From JBFMFH01 sp964481395 (lineage in GTDB: Bacteria; Acidobacteriota; Vicinamibacteria; Vicinamibacterales; JAKQTR01): DNA of 64,000 nt. The stretch lies in NCBI GenBank assembly GCA_964481395.1, contig CAYZYG010000005.1, forward strand, positions 1-64,000, written 5' to 3'. This document shows, one piece after another, positions 1-8,646 of this stretch (positions within the stretch are counted from its first letter, which is position 1; each line of letters begins with the position of its first letter). Under the pieces are notes generated by a model that saw only the letters and a list, made by a program, of their open reading frames with translations, did no database searches and had not been told where the DNA came from. The position numbers were made by a program, and so were the translations under genes.

Positions 1-53
1 AGCGAGGCGGAGCCGCATCCACATGCCTCGACGGTCTGAGGCGCAGCCTCGCT
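1..53. repeat. Imperfect inverted repeat at the window edge
   Basis: Positions 1-8 (AGCGAGGC) pair with 46-53 (GCCTCGCT), and a smaller palindrome GAGGC-GCA-GCCTC lies at 38-50. It directly precedes a heptamer array. It may be a dispersed palindromic repeat or the terminator of a gene outside the window; the left context is missing. Confidence 0.4.
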
Positions 54-95
54 AGTCAGTAGTCAGTAGACAGTAGACAGTAGATCGTAGACAGT
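54..95. repeat. Heptamer array A (AGWCAGT type, 6 units)
   Basis: Six consecutive 7-nt units: AGTCAGT, AGTCAGT, AGACAGT, AGACAGT, AGATCGT, AGACAGT. They occupy the leader just upstream of the S9 peptidase Shine-Dalgarno sequence. The same unit reappears at the 3' end of that gene, so the peptidase gene is bracketed by two arrays. Confidence 0.85.
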
Positions 96-118
96 AGGGG
101 GCGGCTCGGAGGGTGCTG

Positions 119-2416
119 ATGCGACGTCACGTGGTGGTGATCGTTCTTCTTCTGCTGGCCGTCTCGGTCACGGTGTTCACTCAGCAGGCCGGGTCCGCGG
201 GGGCCGTGCGGCAGAGCCTGCTGCCGGCCGAGCTGGAGGATCGGCTGCTGGCGCTGTTCGAGCGTAACGAGTTCAACACGGATCCGTTCGGCCCGACGCG
301 CTGGCTGGACGGCGGCCGGCGGTACACGAGTGTCGTGCGCCACGAACGTGGCGCGGATCTCGTCGCCTACGACACGGCCTCCGGCCGGAGCGAGACGCTT
401 GTGGCGTCCACGGCACTGACGCCGCTCGACCGGACCTCGCCCCTCGCCCTGAGCGGATACGCCTGGTCCGGCGACCGCTCGAAGCTCCTCGTCTACACCA
501 ACACGCAGCGGGTCTGGCGCCAGAACACCCGCGGCGACTACTGGGTGCTCGACCGCGCCGCGGGAACGCTGACCAAGCTCGGCGCGAATGCGCCGGCCTC
601 GTCGCTGATGTTCGCCAAGTTCTCGCCGGACTCCAGGCGGGCGGCCTACGTCCGTGCCGCCAACCTCTACGTCGAGGACCTCACGACGCACGACGTCCGC
701 CCGCTGACCTCCGATGGCGGCGGCGACGTCATCAACGGCACCGCCGACTGGGTCAACGAAGAAGAGTTCGGCATCCGGGACGGGTTCCGGTGGAGCCCCG
801 ACGGCCAGCGCATCGCGTTCTGGCAGTTCGACACGACCGGCGTCGAACGGTTCACGCTCATCAACAACACCGACAGCCTGTACCCCGTGACAACGGTCTT
901 TCCGTATCCCAAACCCGGCACCACGAACTCCGCGGTCCGTGTCGGGATCGTGCGTGTCGCCGATGGAGCGGTCACGTGGGTGCAGGTGCCAGGCGATCCG
1001 CGCCAGCACTACATTCCCTGGATCGACTGGGCGGAGGACGGCACGCTCCTTCTCCAACACATGAATCGCCTGCAGAACACGAACGATCTGCTGGCGGCCG
1101 ATGCCTCGTCGGGAACCGTGCGGCGGGTCTTCCGCGACGAGTCCTCGACGTGGCTCGACGTCGTCGACACCGTCGTGGCCATCTCGGGAGGCCGCGAGCT
1201 GACCTGGATCAGCGAACGCGACGGCTGGCGGCACGCCTACGCGATCGACCGCCGGTCGGGCGAGGCACGCCTGCTCACGCCGTTCGAGGGTGACGTCATG
1301 GACGTGGCGGCCGTCGACGTCGAGGGAGGGCGGCTGTACTTCACCGCGTCACCGGAGAACGCGACCCAACGATATCTGTATGCCTCCCCGCTCGCCGGCC
1401 CCCCGCGCGTGCAGCGGGTCACGCCGGCGGATCAACCGGGCACGCACGGCTACGACGTCGCTCCCGACGGCCGATGGGCGATCCACACATGGTCGCGCTT
1501 CGACGTGCCGCCGCGAACTGACGTCGTGAGCCTGCCCGACCACCGCCCGGTACGCGGGCTGGTCGACAACGCCACACTCGCCGCCAAGGCCGCGCCCTAC
1601 CTGAGTTCACCCGTCGAGTTCGTCCGCGTCGGTATCGGCAGCGCGGTCGTCCTCGACGGCTACGTCCTCAAGCCTCGGAGCTTCGATCCCTCCCGGAAGT
1701 ACCCGGTCCTCGTACATGTGTACGGCGAGCCGGCGAGCACGACGGTCAACGACCGGTGGGGCGGCACGGGCACCCTCTTCCATCGCGCGCTGGCCGATCA
1801 GGGCTACGTCGTCGTCAGCTTCGACAACCGCGGCACGCCGGCGCCGAAGGGCGCGGCGTGGCGCAAGGTCGTGTATGGCACGGTTGGCGAGCTCTCGGCG
1901 GCGGACCAGGCGGCCGCCATCAGGGCGCTCGTCGCCGAGCGGCCGTACCTGGACGGCGGGCGCATCGGCATCTGGGGCTGGAGCGGCGGCGGGTCGAACA
2001 CGCTCAACGCGATGTTCCGTTTTCCGGACGTCTACGCCGTGGGCATCTCGGTCGCGCCGGTCCCCGATCAGCGTCTGTACGACACCATCTACCAGGAACG
2101 GTACATGGGATTGCCCGACGCCAACGCCGACGGGTACCGCAGGGGGTCGCCAATCCACTTCGCGGAGGGACTCAGGGGCCGCCTGCTGATCGTGCACGGC
2201 ACGGGCGACGACAACGTCCACAGTCAGGGAACGGAACGCCTCGTCAACCGGCTGATCGAGCTGGGCAAGGCCTTCGACCTGATGCTGTATCCCAACCGCA
2301 GCCACAGCATCTCGGAAGGCCGGGGCACGACGCTCCACGTCCGGCAGCTCGTGGCCCGATACCTGCTGGAGCATCTGCCACCGGGGAGTGGGGACACGGA
2401 CACAGACAGTAGATAG
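119..2416 (+). CDS. S9B family peptidase, dipeptidyl-peptidase IV-like, secreted
   Basis: Probable secreted or periplasmic prolyl dipeptidyl peptidase that removes N-terminal dipeptides from peptides. The start at ATG 119 follows GGAGGG at 108-113; GTG 113 would overlap that site. A hydrophobic signal sequence (about residues 6-20) precedes a beta-propeller region. The DPP-IV double-glutamate motif is visible as DWVNEEEF (about 215-222), the element that binds the substrate N-terminus. The C-terminal alpha/beta-hydrolase domain carries GWSGGG with Ser622, HGTGDDN with Asp697 and NRSHS with His729, a complete triad in family order. Length (765 aa) is normal. The last codons and the TAG stop lie inside a heptamer array, so the C-terminal tail DTDTDSR is partly repeat-encoded. 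Confidence 0.93.
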   Translation: MRRHVVVIVLLLLAVSVTVFTQQAGSAGAVRQSLLPAELEDRLLALFERNEFNTDPFGPTRWLDGGRRYTSVVRHERGADLVAYDTASGRSETLVASTALTPLDRTSPLALSGYAWSGDRSKLLVYTNTQRVWRQNTRGDYWVLDRAAGTLTKLGANAPASSLMFAKFSPDSRRAAYVRAANLYVEDLTTHDVRPLTSDGGGDVINGTADWVNEEEFGIRDGFRWSPDGQRIAFWQFDTTGVERFTLINNTDSLYPVTTVFPYPKPGTTNSAVRVGIVRVADGAVTWVQVPGDPRQHYIPWIDWAEDGTLLLQHMNRLQNTNDLLAADASSGTVRRVFRDESSTWLDVVDTVVAISGGRELTWISERDGWRHAYAIDRRSGEARLLTPFEGDVMDVAAVDVEGGRLYFTASPENATQRYLYASPLAGPPRVQRVTPADQPGTHGYDVAPDGRWAIHTWSRFDVPPRTDVVSLPDHRPVRGLVDNATLAAKAAPYLSSPVEFVRVGIGSAVVLDGYVLKPRSFDPSRKYPVLVHVYGEPASTTVNDRWGGTGTLFHRALADQGYVVVSFDNRGTPAPKGAAWRKVVYGTVGELSAADQAAAIRALVAERPYLDGGRIGIWGWSGGGSNTLNAMFRFPDVYAVGISVAPVPDQRLYDTIYQERYMGLPDANADGYRRGSPIHFAEGLRGRLLIVHGTGDDNVHSQGTERLVNRLIELGKAFDLMLYPNRSHSISEGRGTTLHVRQLVARYLLEHLPPGSGDTDTDSR

Positions 2417-2431
2417 TAGACAGTAGACAGT
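2404..2431. repeat. Heptamer array B overlapping the S9 stop codon
   Basis: Four 7-nt units (AGACAGT, AGATAGT, AGACAGT, AGACAGT). The stop codon TAG of the preceding gene (2414-2416) is formed by the second unit. Same unit as array A. Confidence 0.85.
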
Positions 2432-2556
2432 AGGAAGACAGGAACCTGGGGGCCGGGGTCAGGGACCATCCCCTCCTGGCCCGGGTTGCCGAGAGGACGC
2501 CGAGGACCGACTCCTATCTCCGGTCTACTCTCTGCTGCCTGCTATCCATTGTGGAG

Positions 2557-4800
2557 CTAGAACCGCGCGGTCGCCGTCACCACGGCCGTAGTCCCGGGTG
2601 CCGGCACGGCCCGCGAGCCCGGGCTCACCGGATACGTCCGGTCGAGCAGGTTGCGCACGGTCAGGTTCACGTCAAGCCACTTCGTGACCGTCATCCCGCC
2701 CATCGCGTCGAGGAGCGTGTACCCCGGCATCCTGATCTCCGTCGGCCCCGGGCGGTCGTCGGCGCTGTAGAACGCGCCGCGAAGTTGGGCGAACGCTCGC
2801 CCACCGATCGGGCGCCTGACCGTGAGCGTCAGTGTCGGCGGGGGAATGTCGTCCAGCGCGGTGTCGTCGTCCAAGGCGCGGCCGCGCGTCACCGTCCCCG
2901 TGAGTTCCATCGTCGTCCTCGCACCGAGCACCGCCTGGAGTTCCAATTCCACCCCACGGATGCGCGCCTTGCCGCGGTTCCGGAAGAAGAAGAAGTCCGT
3001 CTCGGTCTGATACCGCTCGATCAGATCGGTGATGCGGTACTGGTAGTAAAACAGGCCGGCGCGCACGCGTGACGCGGTGTACCGCATCCCGAAGTCGACC
3101 TGCAGGCTGCGTTCGGGATCCAGATCGGGGTTGCCCGTGATGAAGCCGCGGCCGGTCGGGCCCCGGTAGTAGCGGTCCGACACGGTCGGGTCGCGGAACC
3201 CGGTCCCCACCTGACCGGTGAAGGTGAGGCCGCCGAACGGTCCGACGCTGAGCGACGCGCTCCCCGCGAGCGCACCGTTCGACGTCGAATGGTCGCCGAA
3301 GTAGCCGCCCTGGTTGTGGCTCGTCACGTAATCGCCACGGACGCCGGCGGCCGCCGTCACTTTGGGATTGAGGGCGAAGTCCACTGTCCCGTAGGCGCCG
3401 GTATTCGTCCGTCCGGCGTCCTCGATGGACACGTTCGCGACCTCGCTGGCGAGCGCCCCCGACAGGGCATACTGCTGGATGATGTCGAGCGCCTGAACGT
3501 CGTAGCGGCCGTTCACGTCGACGCCCATCTCGAACCGCACGTTCTGGAACAGCCGATCGGCCGACGCGCGCACCTGGAAATCGTTGGCCTCGTACTCGGC
3601 CCGTTCGAGCGAACGCCCGCGCGTCGGGGTCGCGAACCGGTCCTGGTCCGTAATCTGATGGTAGCTGCCGAGAAACGCGTTCACCACGATGCGCTCGAAA
3701 CCTCCCACCTGCCGGAGGTCGTATGTCGCGGTGAAGCGGTGCGAGTCCTCGATCGGATAGAAGAAGCGAACCGTCCGGGAATTCGTCCGCGGGCGATCGA
3801 TGTTCTTGCCGAAGTCGCTCTGCCAGATCGCGCTGACGATGCCGCGGCCGAGCGCGTACTCGCCTCTCGCGAGGAAACCCTGGTCGGTCGCGCCCGAGTT
3901 GTAGACGTCGCCCTGAGGACTCCGGTAGTCGTCGAAGTCGCGGTAGTGCGCCTGGATGACCATGCCCCCCTTGCCGAAGCCCTTCGACAGTTCGACGCCG
4001 ACCCGCTCCTGCGGTGTGCCCGCACCGAACGCCGCGACCACCCGACCACCCCACGGCGCGTCTGGAGCGATGCGCCGGGTACGCGCATAGATGACCCCGC
4101 CGAACGCATCCGATCCGTACGCCACGGATCCCGGGCCTCGGGCGATCTCGATCCCGTCGAGCACGAACGGGTCCAGGAACGTCGCGCTGGGGCCGACCCG
4201 GCGGTCGCTGGTGACCCGCGTGCCATCGATCAGGATGAGGGTTCTTCCGCGGGCCAGCCCCCGGATCGCCGGTACGGCGGCGTGCCCCTCGGAAACCGAC
4301 GACACGCCCGCGACGTTCTCGAGCGCCTGTGTCAGGTTCGCAGGCTGCCGCAGGACCATGTCGAGGGCGGGCAGGAACGTGGTCGCGCTGACGGGGGTGG
4401 CCTCGATGTCCGGGGCCGCGCCAGCCGTCACCGTCACCGTCTCGTCAACCAGCGGAGCAATGCGAATCTCGAGGGGCCCGTTGTCGGGCAGCTTTTCGAT
4501 CAACACAGGCTTGGTGAAACGCTCGCCCGGCAGGATCACCAGGATCTCGAACGGCGGCGCCGGGTCTGGCTTCCACACGAACCGGCCGTCGGCGTTCGTA
4601 TACACGGCACCGGGCTTGCCGAGGATCGTCACCTCCGCATTGGCGATCGGCTTCCCGCTCCGGTCGTCAATGACCCGCCCCTCAATCGCGAGCGCCACCG
4701 CCGGCACCACAGCCACCATGACGGCACACCACACCCCCACACGAGCCAGCCGCGCCATCATCGTTCGTATGTCTGGATGGATCTCCATCTGCACGCCCAC
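2557..4800 (-). CDS. TonB-dependent receptor with N-terminal carboxypeptidase-regulatory-like domain
   Basis: Outer-membrane gated channel for uptake of an unknown ligand such as a siderophore, cobalamin or oligomer, energised by TonB. A signal peptide (MARLARVGVWCAV... to ALA) precedes a CarboxypepD_reg-like domain (EGRVIDDRSGKPIANAEV and NADGRF). Then come a TonB-box-like stretch DETVTVTAG, a plug domain with LIDGTR and IEIARGPGSVAYGSDAFGG, and a beta-barrel ending in ATARF with the terminal aromatic residue typical of barrel proteins. The 747-aa length fits. The start is uncertain: GTG 4800, ATG 4788 or ATG 4761/4758. A TATAAT box just upstream would put the mRNA start almost on 4800, so a leaderless message is possible. 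No neighbouring gene indicates the ligand. Confidence 0.92.
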   Translation of the reverse strand: MGVQMEIHPDIRTMMARLARVGVWCAVMVAVVPAVALAIEGRVIDDRSGKPIANAEVTILGKPGAVYTNADGRFVWKPDPAPPFEILVILPGERFTKPVLIEKLPDNGPLEIRIAPLVDETVTVTAGAAPDIEATPVSATTFLPALDMVLRQPANLTQALENVAGVSSVSEGHAAVPAIRGLARGRTLILIDGTRVTSDRRVGPSATFLDPFVLDGIEIARGPGSVAYGSDAFGGVIYARTRRIAPDAPWGGRVVAAFGAGTPQERVGVELSKGFGKGGMVIQAHYRDFDDYRSPQGDVYNSGATDQGFLARGEYALGRGIVSAIWQSDFGKNIDRPRTNSRTVRFFYPIEDSHRFTATYDLRQVGGFERIVVNAFLGSYHQITDQDRFATPTRGRSLERAEYEANDFQVRASADRLFQNVRFEMGVDVNGRYDVQALDIIQQYALSGALASEVANVSIEDAGRTNTGAYGTVDFALNPKVTAAAGVRGDYVTSHNQGGYFGDHSTSNGALAGSASLSVGPFGGLTFTGQVGTGFRDPTVSDRYYRGPTGRGFITGNPDLDPERSLQVDFGMRYTASRVRAGLFYYQYRITDLIERYQTETDFFFFRNRGKARIRGVELELQAVLGARTTMELTGTVTRGRALDDDTALDDIPPPTLTLTVRRPIGGRAFAQLRGAFYSADDRPGPTEIRMPGYTLLDAMGGMTVTKWLDVNLTVRNLLDRTYPVSPGSRAVPAPGTTAVVTATARF

Positions 4801-4806
4801 GCCGTC

Positions 4807-4812
4807 ATTATA
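4807..4812 (-). promoter_or_regulatory. Perfect -10 box TATAAT for the TonB receptor
   Basis: The minus strand reads TATAAT here, only seven bases from the first possible start codon at 4800. No convincing -35 hexamer is visible 17 bases upstream. If used, the transcript would have almost no 5' leader. Confidence 0.45.
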
Positions 4813-4856
4813 TAGGCGCGCGTACTACCGGCGCTGCTGAGGGCGCCGGGCGAAAC

Positions 4857-4964
4857 CGGGACGGGCTCCCCGGCAAGGCCAACACGACCTATTACTTCTG
4901 CGTCCGGGCATTTCGCGACGGACGGTACTCCGGGTACTCGAACGTCGTGCGGATCAAGACCCCC
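4857..4964 (+). pseudogene. Remnant of a fibronectin type III domain
   Basis: This gene-poor stretch contains a plus-strand reading RDGLPGKANTTYYFCVRAF followed by RDGRYSGYSNVVRIKTP. It is the pattern of the last two strands of a fibronectin type III repeat (TTYYFRVRA...GYSNVVSVTTP). No start codon with a ribosome-binding site, signal peptide or upstream domain exists, because the divergent TonB receptor begins at 4800. The frame afterwards runs on without recognisable protein. It is best read as the 3' relic of a secreted Fn3 protein. The rest of 4801-5136 shows nothing else I can name. Confidence 0.5.
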
Positions 4965-5136
4965 AAGCGACGCGGAGGCGCGGCCCCGGTGGGCACCGCC
5001 GCCCCCGGGAGCGCCGCGTGGACCGGCCGCGGGTCCGTTGATCGCGCCCGTCGCTTCCTGCTACGCTTCATGCCGCCTGGCGGGCGGCCGGACGCGCGTG
5101 TGCGCTGCACCGCCCGGGGACAACTGGGGGACCTCG

Positions 5137-5946
5137 ATGCCGGAGCCGACGATCCGCGTGGACATGGCCGTACTGGACAAACTCATCGAGACGAGCCGCG
5201 AGCGGGCCGTGCTTGACGACTACCGCCGGCGGGCGGAGCAGAACAAGGACCGCGTCGAGGAGCCCGTCTACCAGCGTGTGGTCACCGACTACACCACGCG
5301 GCTGCAGGCGCTGGAAGCCGCGACCGAGCCGCTGCGGGCCAAAGCCCGCGCTGAATTCGACAAGCTCAAGGCGGGCTACGATCACGTCGACGACACGGCG
5401 AAGCGGGCGCGGCTGGCCAAGTCGGAACTCGAGTTCCGGCACGCGGTCGGAGAGTTCGACGCGGCCGAACTGGCGCGCCGGATCCAGGAGCCCGTGCGAC
5501 TGCTGGAGGAGTGCGAGAACAGCGGCCGGGACCTGGACGCGCAGAAGGCCCGGTTCGTGGAAGCGTTTGGCAGCGAGGAGGCACTGTTCGGCATCAAGAC
5601 CCGGAGACTGTCGCCGGGCGATCCCGATCTCTCGCCTCCCGGGTACCGCCGCCGTGCGGTGGCACAGGTCGAAGGCGACGACATCGACGCGATGACGTTC
5701 GCGCTCGGCGCCATCGCGCGGATCGGACGCGCCGAAGACAACGACATGTGCATTCCCAGCCGGGGACTCTCGCGGCACCACGCCATCATCCAGGCCACCG
5801 TCGAGGGGTTCGTCGTCCGCGACCTCGGCTCGCAGAACGGCACCGCCGTCAACGGCGAGCGTGTGGACACGAGGGCGATCCGCGACGGCGACACGATCAA
5901 CCTCGGCCAGGTGCGCATCCAGGTGCGCGTGTCGGAACCGGCCTGA
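5137..5946 (+). CDS. FHA-domain protein with N-terminal coiled coil
   Basis: Likely cytoplasmic phosphothreonine-dependent adaptor. ATG 5137 follows a GGGGG run; an in-frame extension to 5038 lacks a ribosome site. Residues about 15-150 are charged and helical, rich in E, R and K, consistent with a coiled coil. The C-terminal FHA domain (about 195-269) shows the canonical IGR, SRHHA and SQNGTAVNG signatures. These form the phosphopeptide-binding loops, with Arg in IGR and Ser and His in LSRHH. No kinase or phosphatase gene is adjacent. The gene ends 43 bases before a candidate promoter for the next gene. Family assignment rests on the FHA motifs only; the partner is unknown. Confidence 0.88.
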   Translation: MPEPTIRVDMAVLDKLIETSRERAVLDDYRRRAEQNKDRVEEPVYQRVVTDYTTRLQALEAATEPLRAKARAEFDKLKAGYDHVDDTAKRARLAKSELEFRHAVGEFDAAELARRIQEPVRLLEECENSGRDLDAQKARFVEAFGSEEALFGIKTRRLSPGDPDLSPPGYRRRAVAQVEGDDIDAMTFALGAIARIGRAEDNDMCIPSRGLSRHHAIIQATVEGFVVRDLGSQNGTAVNGERVDTRAIRDGDTINLGQVRIQVRVSEPA

Positions 5947-5989
5947 GCGACGACTGGCCGTGCCCGCCATCCCGCCCGCCGGCGGGCAC

Positions 5990-6020
5990 TTGCGCCCCGG
6001 CCCCCCGCAAGGTGTAAAAT
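5990..6020 (+). promoter_or_regulatory. Candidate promoter for the coiled-coil/barrel protein
   Basis: A TTGCGC hexamer at 5990-5995 and TAAAAT at 6015-6020 are separated by 19 bases, slightly long. The AT-rich TAAAATCAAAAGGAG stands out in GC-rich surroundings. A short palindrome (GCCCGCC/GGCGGGC, 5974-5987) lies just upstream. Confidence 0.4.
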
Positions 6021-6061
6021 CAAAAGGAGTTGTGAGAACCCGCTCCCATCAGGAGACTGCC

Positions 6062-7276
6062 GTGATCAAGAAGTCCGTTCCCAGGTACATCGCAACACTG
6101 GCGCTCGTCGCCGCGCTGGCCGCTGCGTTCCAACTGGTGGCCCCGGTCGCGGCCGAGGCCCAGGACAACTACAAGACGCTCACGCGGCTCGGGTCATCCA
6201 ACCGGTTCGATCGGCCGCTGACCAACGTCGCCTCGGTACAGAAGTGGGTCGCCGCGAAGGCGGTGCAGGGACGGATCGGGACCGTCATGGACAAAGCGGG
6301 GCTGGCCCCGCTCACGCCGACCGTCATCGACATCCTGACCAAGGCCGATCCGGCCCAGTTCAAGGAGACGGTGTTCGAACCTGGCGGCACCATGGTGTGG
6401 ATGGCCTTCCGGCGAGGCGGCCGCACACCCGAAATCGTCCGGAACATCAAGTGGGGCGGCAAGAAGGGGTTCGACGGCTGGACCTTCGTGATCGACGACA
6501 TGGTCCAGACCTATACCTTCGTCCTGCCCAAGACCTGCGCGAACATCGCGCTGGTGTCATCCGAGCCCAGCCGCGAGAAGGCGCGCCTCGACGCCGAGCG
6601 CGCGGAGAAGGAGCGGCTGGAGCGCGAGCGCGTCGAGAAGGAGAAGGCTGCACAGGCCAAGCTCGAGGCCGAGCGCCGCGAGAAGGAACGCCTCGAAAAG
6701 GAGCGCCTCGAGAAGGAACGACTCGAGAAGGAGCGACTCGAAAAGGAGCGCCTCGCGGCCGAGCAGGCCGAGAAGGAGCGCCTGGAAGCCGAGCGCCTGG
6801 CGGCCGAGCAGAAGGAGAAGATCGACTGGTTCGTCGGCGGCTTCTTCGGCAAGGAGCGGCGGACGCGCGAGATCGAAGAGAGCGGGCACACCCATGACGT
6901 GTCGCAGTGCTCACCGCTGCTGGGCGTGACCTTCGGGCCGGAGTTCAAGGTGTCGCCGCAGTTCAAGCTGGCGCCGACGTTCGGCGTGGCCGTCAACTTC
7001 GAGGACTCCGGTCACACGTCGGTGTTCGCCGAGGTCCAGGCGAACTACTACACGACGACCGACATGACGACGTACTTCGGTGCCGGCGTGGGCGTGTGGG
7101 ACTTCAACCACACCGACTGGGTGGCGCCGACGTTGTCGATCCAGTTCGGCCACCAGTTGTGGACGAACGACAGGAACGACAAGCTGTTCCTCACGGGTGA
7201 AGGACGCTTCTTCCTGGGCGATTCGCTCGAGAACAACTACCAGTTCTGGGCGGGCATGCGGTACGTCATCCGGTAG
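6062..7276 (+). CDS. Secreted protein: unknown N-terminal domain, KERLE coiled coil, C-terminal outer-membrane-type beta domain
   Basis: I do not recognise the family. The GTG start at 6062 follows CAGGAG with good spacing; an open extension to 5861 runs through the upstream promoter region and is unlikely. Residues 1-37 form a signal peptide ending in AEAQ. Residues about 40-165 form a compact domain with a tryptophan-rich segment (WMAFRRGG, FDGWTFVIDD). Residues about 175-255 are an almost pure charged helix of KERLE and AERLA repeats. Residues about 270-404 resemble a small porin-like barrel with alternating aromatic strands and end in MRYVIR. One possibility is an envelope protein whose helix spans the periplasm to a barrel anchor, but this is inference. 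A strong terminator follows. Confidence 0.82.
   Translation: MIKKSVPRYIATLALVAALAAAFQLVAPVAAEAQDNYKTLTRLGSSNRFDRPLTNVASVQKWVAAKAVQGRIGTVMDKAGLAPLTPTVIDILTKADPAQFKETVFEPGGTMVWMAFRRGGRTPEIVRNIKWGGKKGFDGWTFVIDDMVQTYTFVLPKTCANIALVSSEPSREKARLDAERAEKERLERERVEKEKAAQAKLEAERREKERLEKERLEKERLEKERLEKERLAAEQAEKERLEAERLAAEQKEKIDWFVGGFFGKERRTREIEESGHTHDVSQCSPLLGVTFGPEFKVSPQFKLAPTFGVAVNFEDSGHTSVFAEVQANYYTTTDMTTYFGAGVGVWDFNHTDWVAPTLSIQFGHQLWTNDRNDKLFLTGEGRFFLGDSLENNYQFWAGMRYVIR
6680..6754 (+). repeat. In-frame 15-nt repeat encoding EKERL units
   Basis: Five successive 15-nt units encode EKERL. They differ mostly at silent third positions (GAG/GAA, CGC/CGA), so protein selection rather than recent slippage keeps them alike. 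The helix continues on both sides in more diverged form. Confidence 0.75.
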
Positions 7277-7309
7277 TACGCAGCCCGACTCATCGGACAC
7301 GGCAGCATG

Positions 7310-7350
7310 CGGGCGGCAGTCGGGGAGACCCGGTTGCCGCCCGTTGTTTT
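7310..7350 (+). terminator. Rho-independent terminator
   Basis: A nine-base stem CGGGCGGCA (7310-7318) pairs with TGCCGCCCG (7335-7343), with a further inner CGGG/CCCG pairing. It is followed by TTGTTTT. It lies 34 bases after the coiled-coil gene and also faces the end of the convergent DUF72 gene. Confidence 0.8.
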
Positions 7351-7391
7351 CGTGGGCCAGCGCGCATCGTCGCTGGCGACGGGGCAGGCGG

Positions 7392-8411
7392 TCAGCGGCC
7401 GTTGGACTCGTCGACGACGTATCGCTCGGCAAGCGCCTCGATGGTGAGCGGCGCCGAGCCCTCGGCCTTGTTGTTGACCAGCACGAAGGTCGGCAGTGCG
7501 GCCGCCGCCGCGCGCCGGATGAGGGTCAGCACGTCCCGGCGCATCGCCTCATCAGGCGACGCCAGCTGATTGAACGGGGCGAACACCTCGCGCTGCTCCT
7601 CATACCACGTGCCCGGCCTGAGCAGGAGGCGAATCACCACGAACGGCTGGTCTTCCGGCGGAAGCACCCGCGCCTGAGCCCCGGGCATCGGCATCGCCGA
7701 CCAGTAGTTGTACACGTGGGCGGCACCGTGACGGGTGAGAACCCGCCGGTAGCCGTCCGTGAGTGCCCATTTGTCGCGCACTTCGACGGCGCAGCGCCAC
7801 CCCTCCCCCACGCCCTCCAGCAGCCGGTCCAGGCCCTCGATGAAGGCACTCGGAGAAGCGTCCAGGCTGCGTGCCGGGGGCGGGAACTGCAGCAGGATGG
7901 GGCCCGTGTGCGCGGCGAAGTTGGCCGCCAGCGGGTCGAGCAGGTCGGACCGCAGGCGGTCCGCTGACAGGTAGTCCGGGTTCCCGGCGTGCCGGCCGAA
8001 CCCCGTGAGGACGGGAGACGTCACCGCCGCTGGCGCCTTGATGCAGCATTCGAATCCCGGCAGCAACTGTCCGGCGTAGCCGCACAAGTCATCGGCGGGA
8101 ATCGGCGCGTAGTAACTGCGGTCGATACCAACGGTCCGCAGCAGGGGGTGCTGCACGTACTCCCGAAGCCCTTCGCGAGCCAGGTGCGCCGTGCCTCGTC
8201 TACGGCTGTAGACGATGCCCTGCCACCCGGGGAAGCTCCACGAACTGGTACCCATTCGCAAGTGCGGCGGCAGGCTCGCCGCGAGCACTCGATAGCGCTC
8301 GTACCGCTGCTCCAGCGGCGACCCCGGCGTCGGCCATGCGCCGGTCCGTCGGCTCTGCGTCACCCGATCCGGCTCGCTCCCGTCCCCGAACAGATCCAGC
8401 TGATCCGGCAC
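7392..8411 (-). CDS. DUF72 (YecE-like) family protein
   Basis: Conserved TIM-barrel-like family of unknown biochemical role. The GTG start at 8411 has GAGGAG ten bases upstream. Family signatures visible are MGTSSWSFPGWQGIVY near residue 53, the region RTVGIDRSYYAPIP, GFECCIKAPAAVTSP, PILLQFPPP, CAVEVRDKWAL and the C-terminal FVLVNNKAEGSAP. The 339-aa length is somewhat above the usual 240-300 because of a 50-residue N-terminal extension (MPDQLDLFGDGSEP...). It stands alone, converging on the terminator at 7310. Its upstream side is a 175-base heptamer array shared with the divergent permease. Confidence 0.9.
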   Translation of the reverse strand: MPDQLDLFGDGSEPDRVTQSRRTGAWPTPGSPLEQRYERYRVLAASLPPHLRMGTSSWSFPGWQGIVYSRRRGTAHLAREGLREYVQHPLLRTVGIDRSYYAPIPADDLCGYAGQLLPGFECCIKAPAAVTSPVLTGFGRHAGNPDYLSADRLRSDLLDPLAANFAAHTGPILLQFPPPARSLDASPSAFIEGLDRLLEGVGEGWRCAVEVRDKWALTDGYRRVLTRHGAAHVYNYWSAMPMPGAQARVLPPEDQPFVVIRLLLRPGTWYEEQREVFAPFNQLASPDEAMRRDVLTLIRRAAAAALPTFVLVNNKAEGSAPLTIEALAERYVVDESNGR

Positions 8412-8453
8412 GCCGATGATTCTCCTCTACGCCGCCTCGCCCCGGCAACCGCC

Positions 8454-8628
8454 CCCTGATCCCTGATCCCTGTTCCCTGATCCCTGATCCCTGATCCCTG
8501 TTCCCCGATCCCCGATCCCCGATCCCTGATCCCCGATCCCCGGTCCCCGGTCCCCGATCCCCGGTCCCCGGTCCCCGATCCCCGGTCCCCGGTCCTCCCT
8601 GTCGCCTGTCGCCTGCCGCCTGCCCCCT
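8454..8628. repeat. Heptamer array C (25 in-phase units, two types joined)
   Basis: Twenty units of the CCCTGAT/CCCCGAT/CCCCGGT class (8454-8593) are followed without loss of phase by five units of the GTCGCCT class (8594-8628). Variant units are ordered: CCCTGAT on the left, CCCCGGT on the right, as expected if the array grew by local duplication. The minus strand has many GGGG runs separated by three bases, a canonical G-quadruplex pattern. It fills the divergent intergenic space between DUF72 and the permease. Confidence 0.9.
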
Positions 8629-8646
8629 GTATTACGATGCCCCGCC

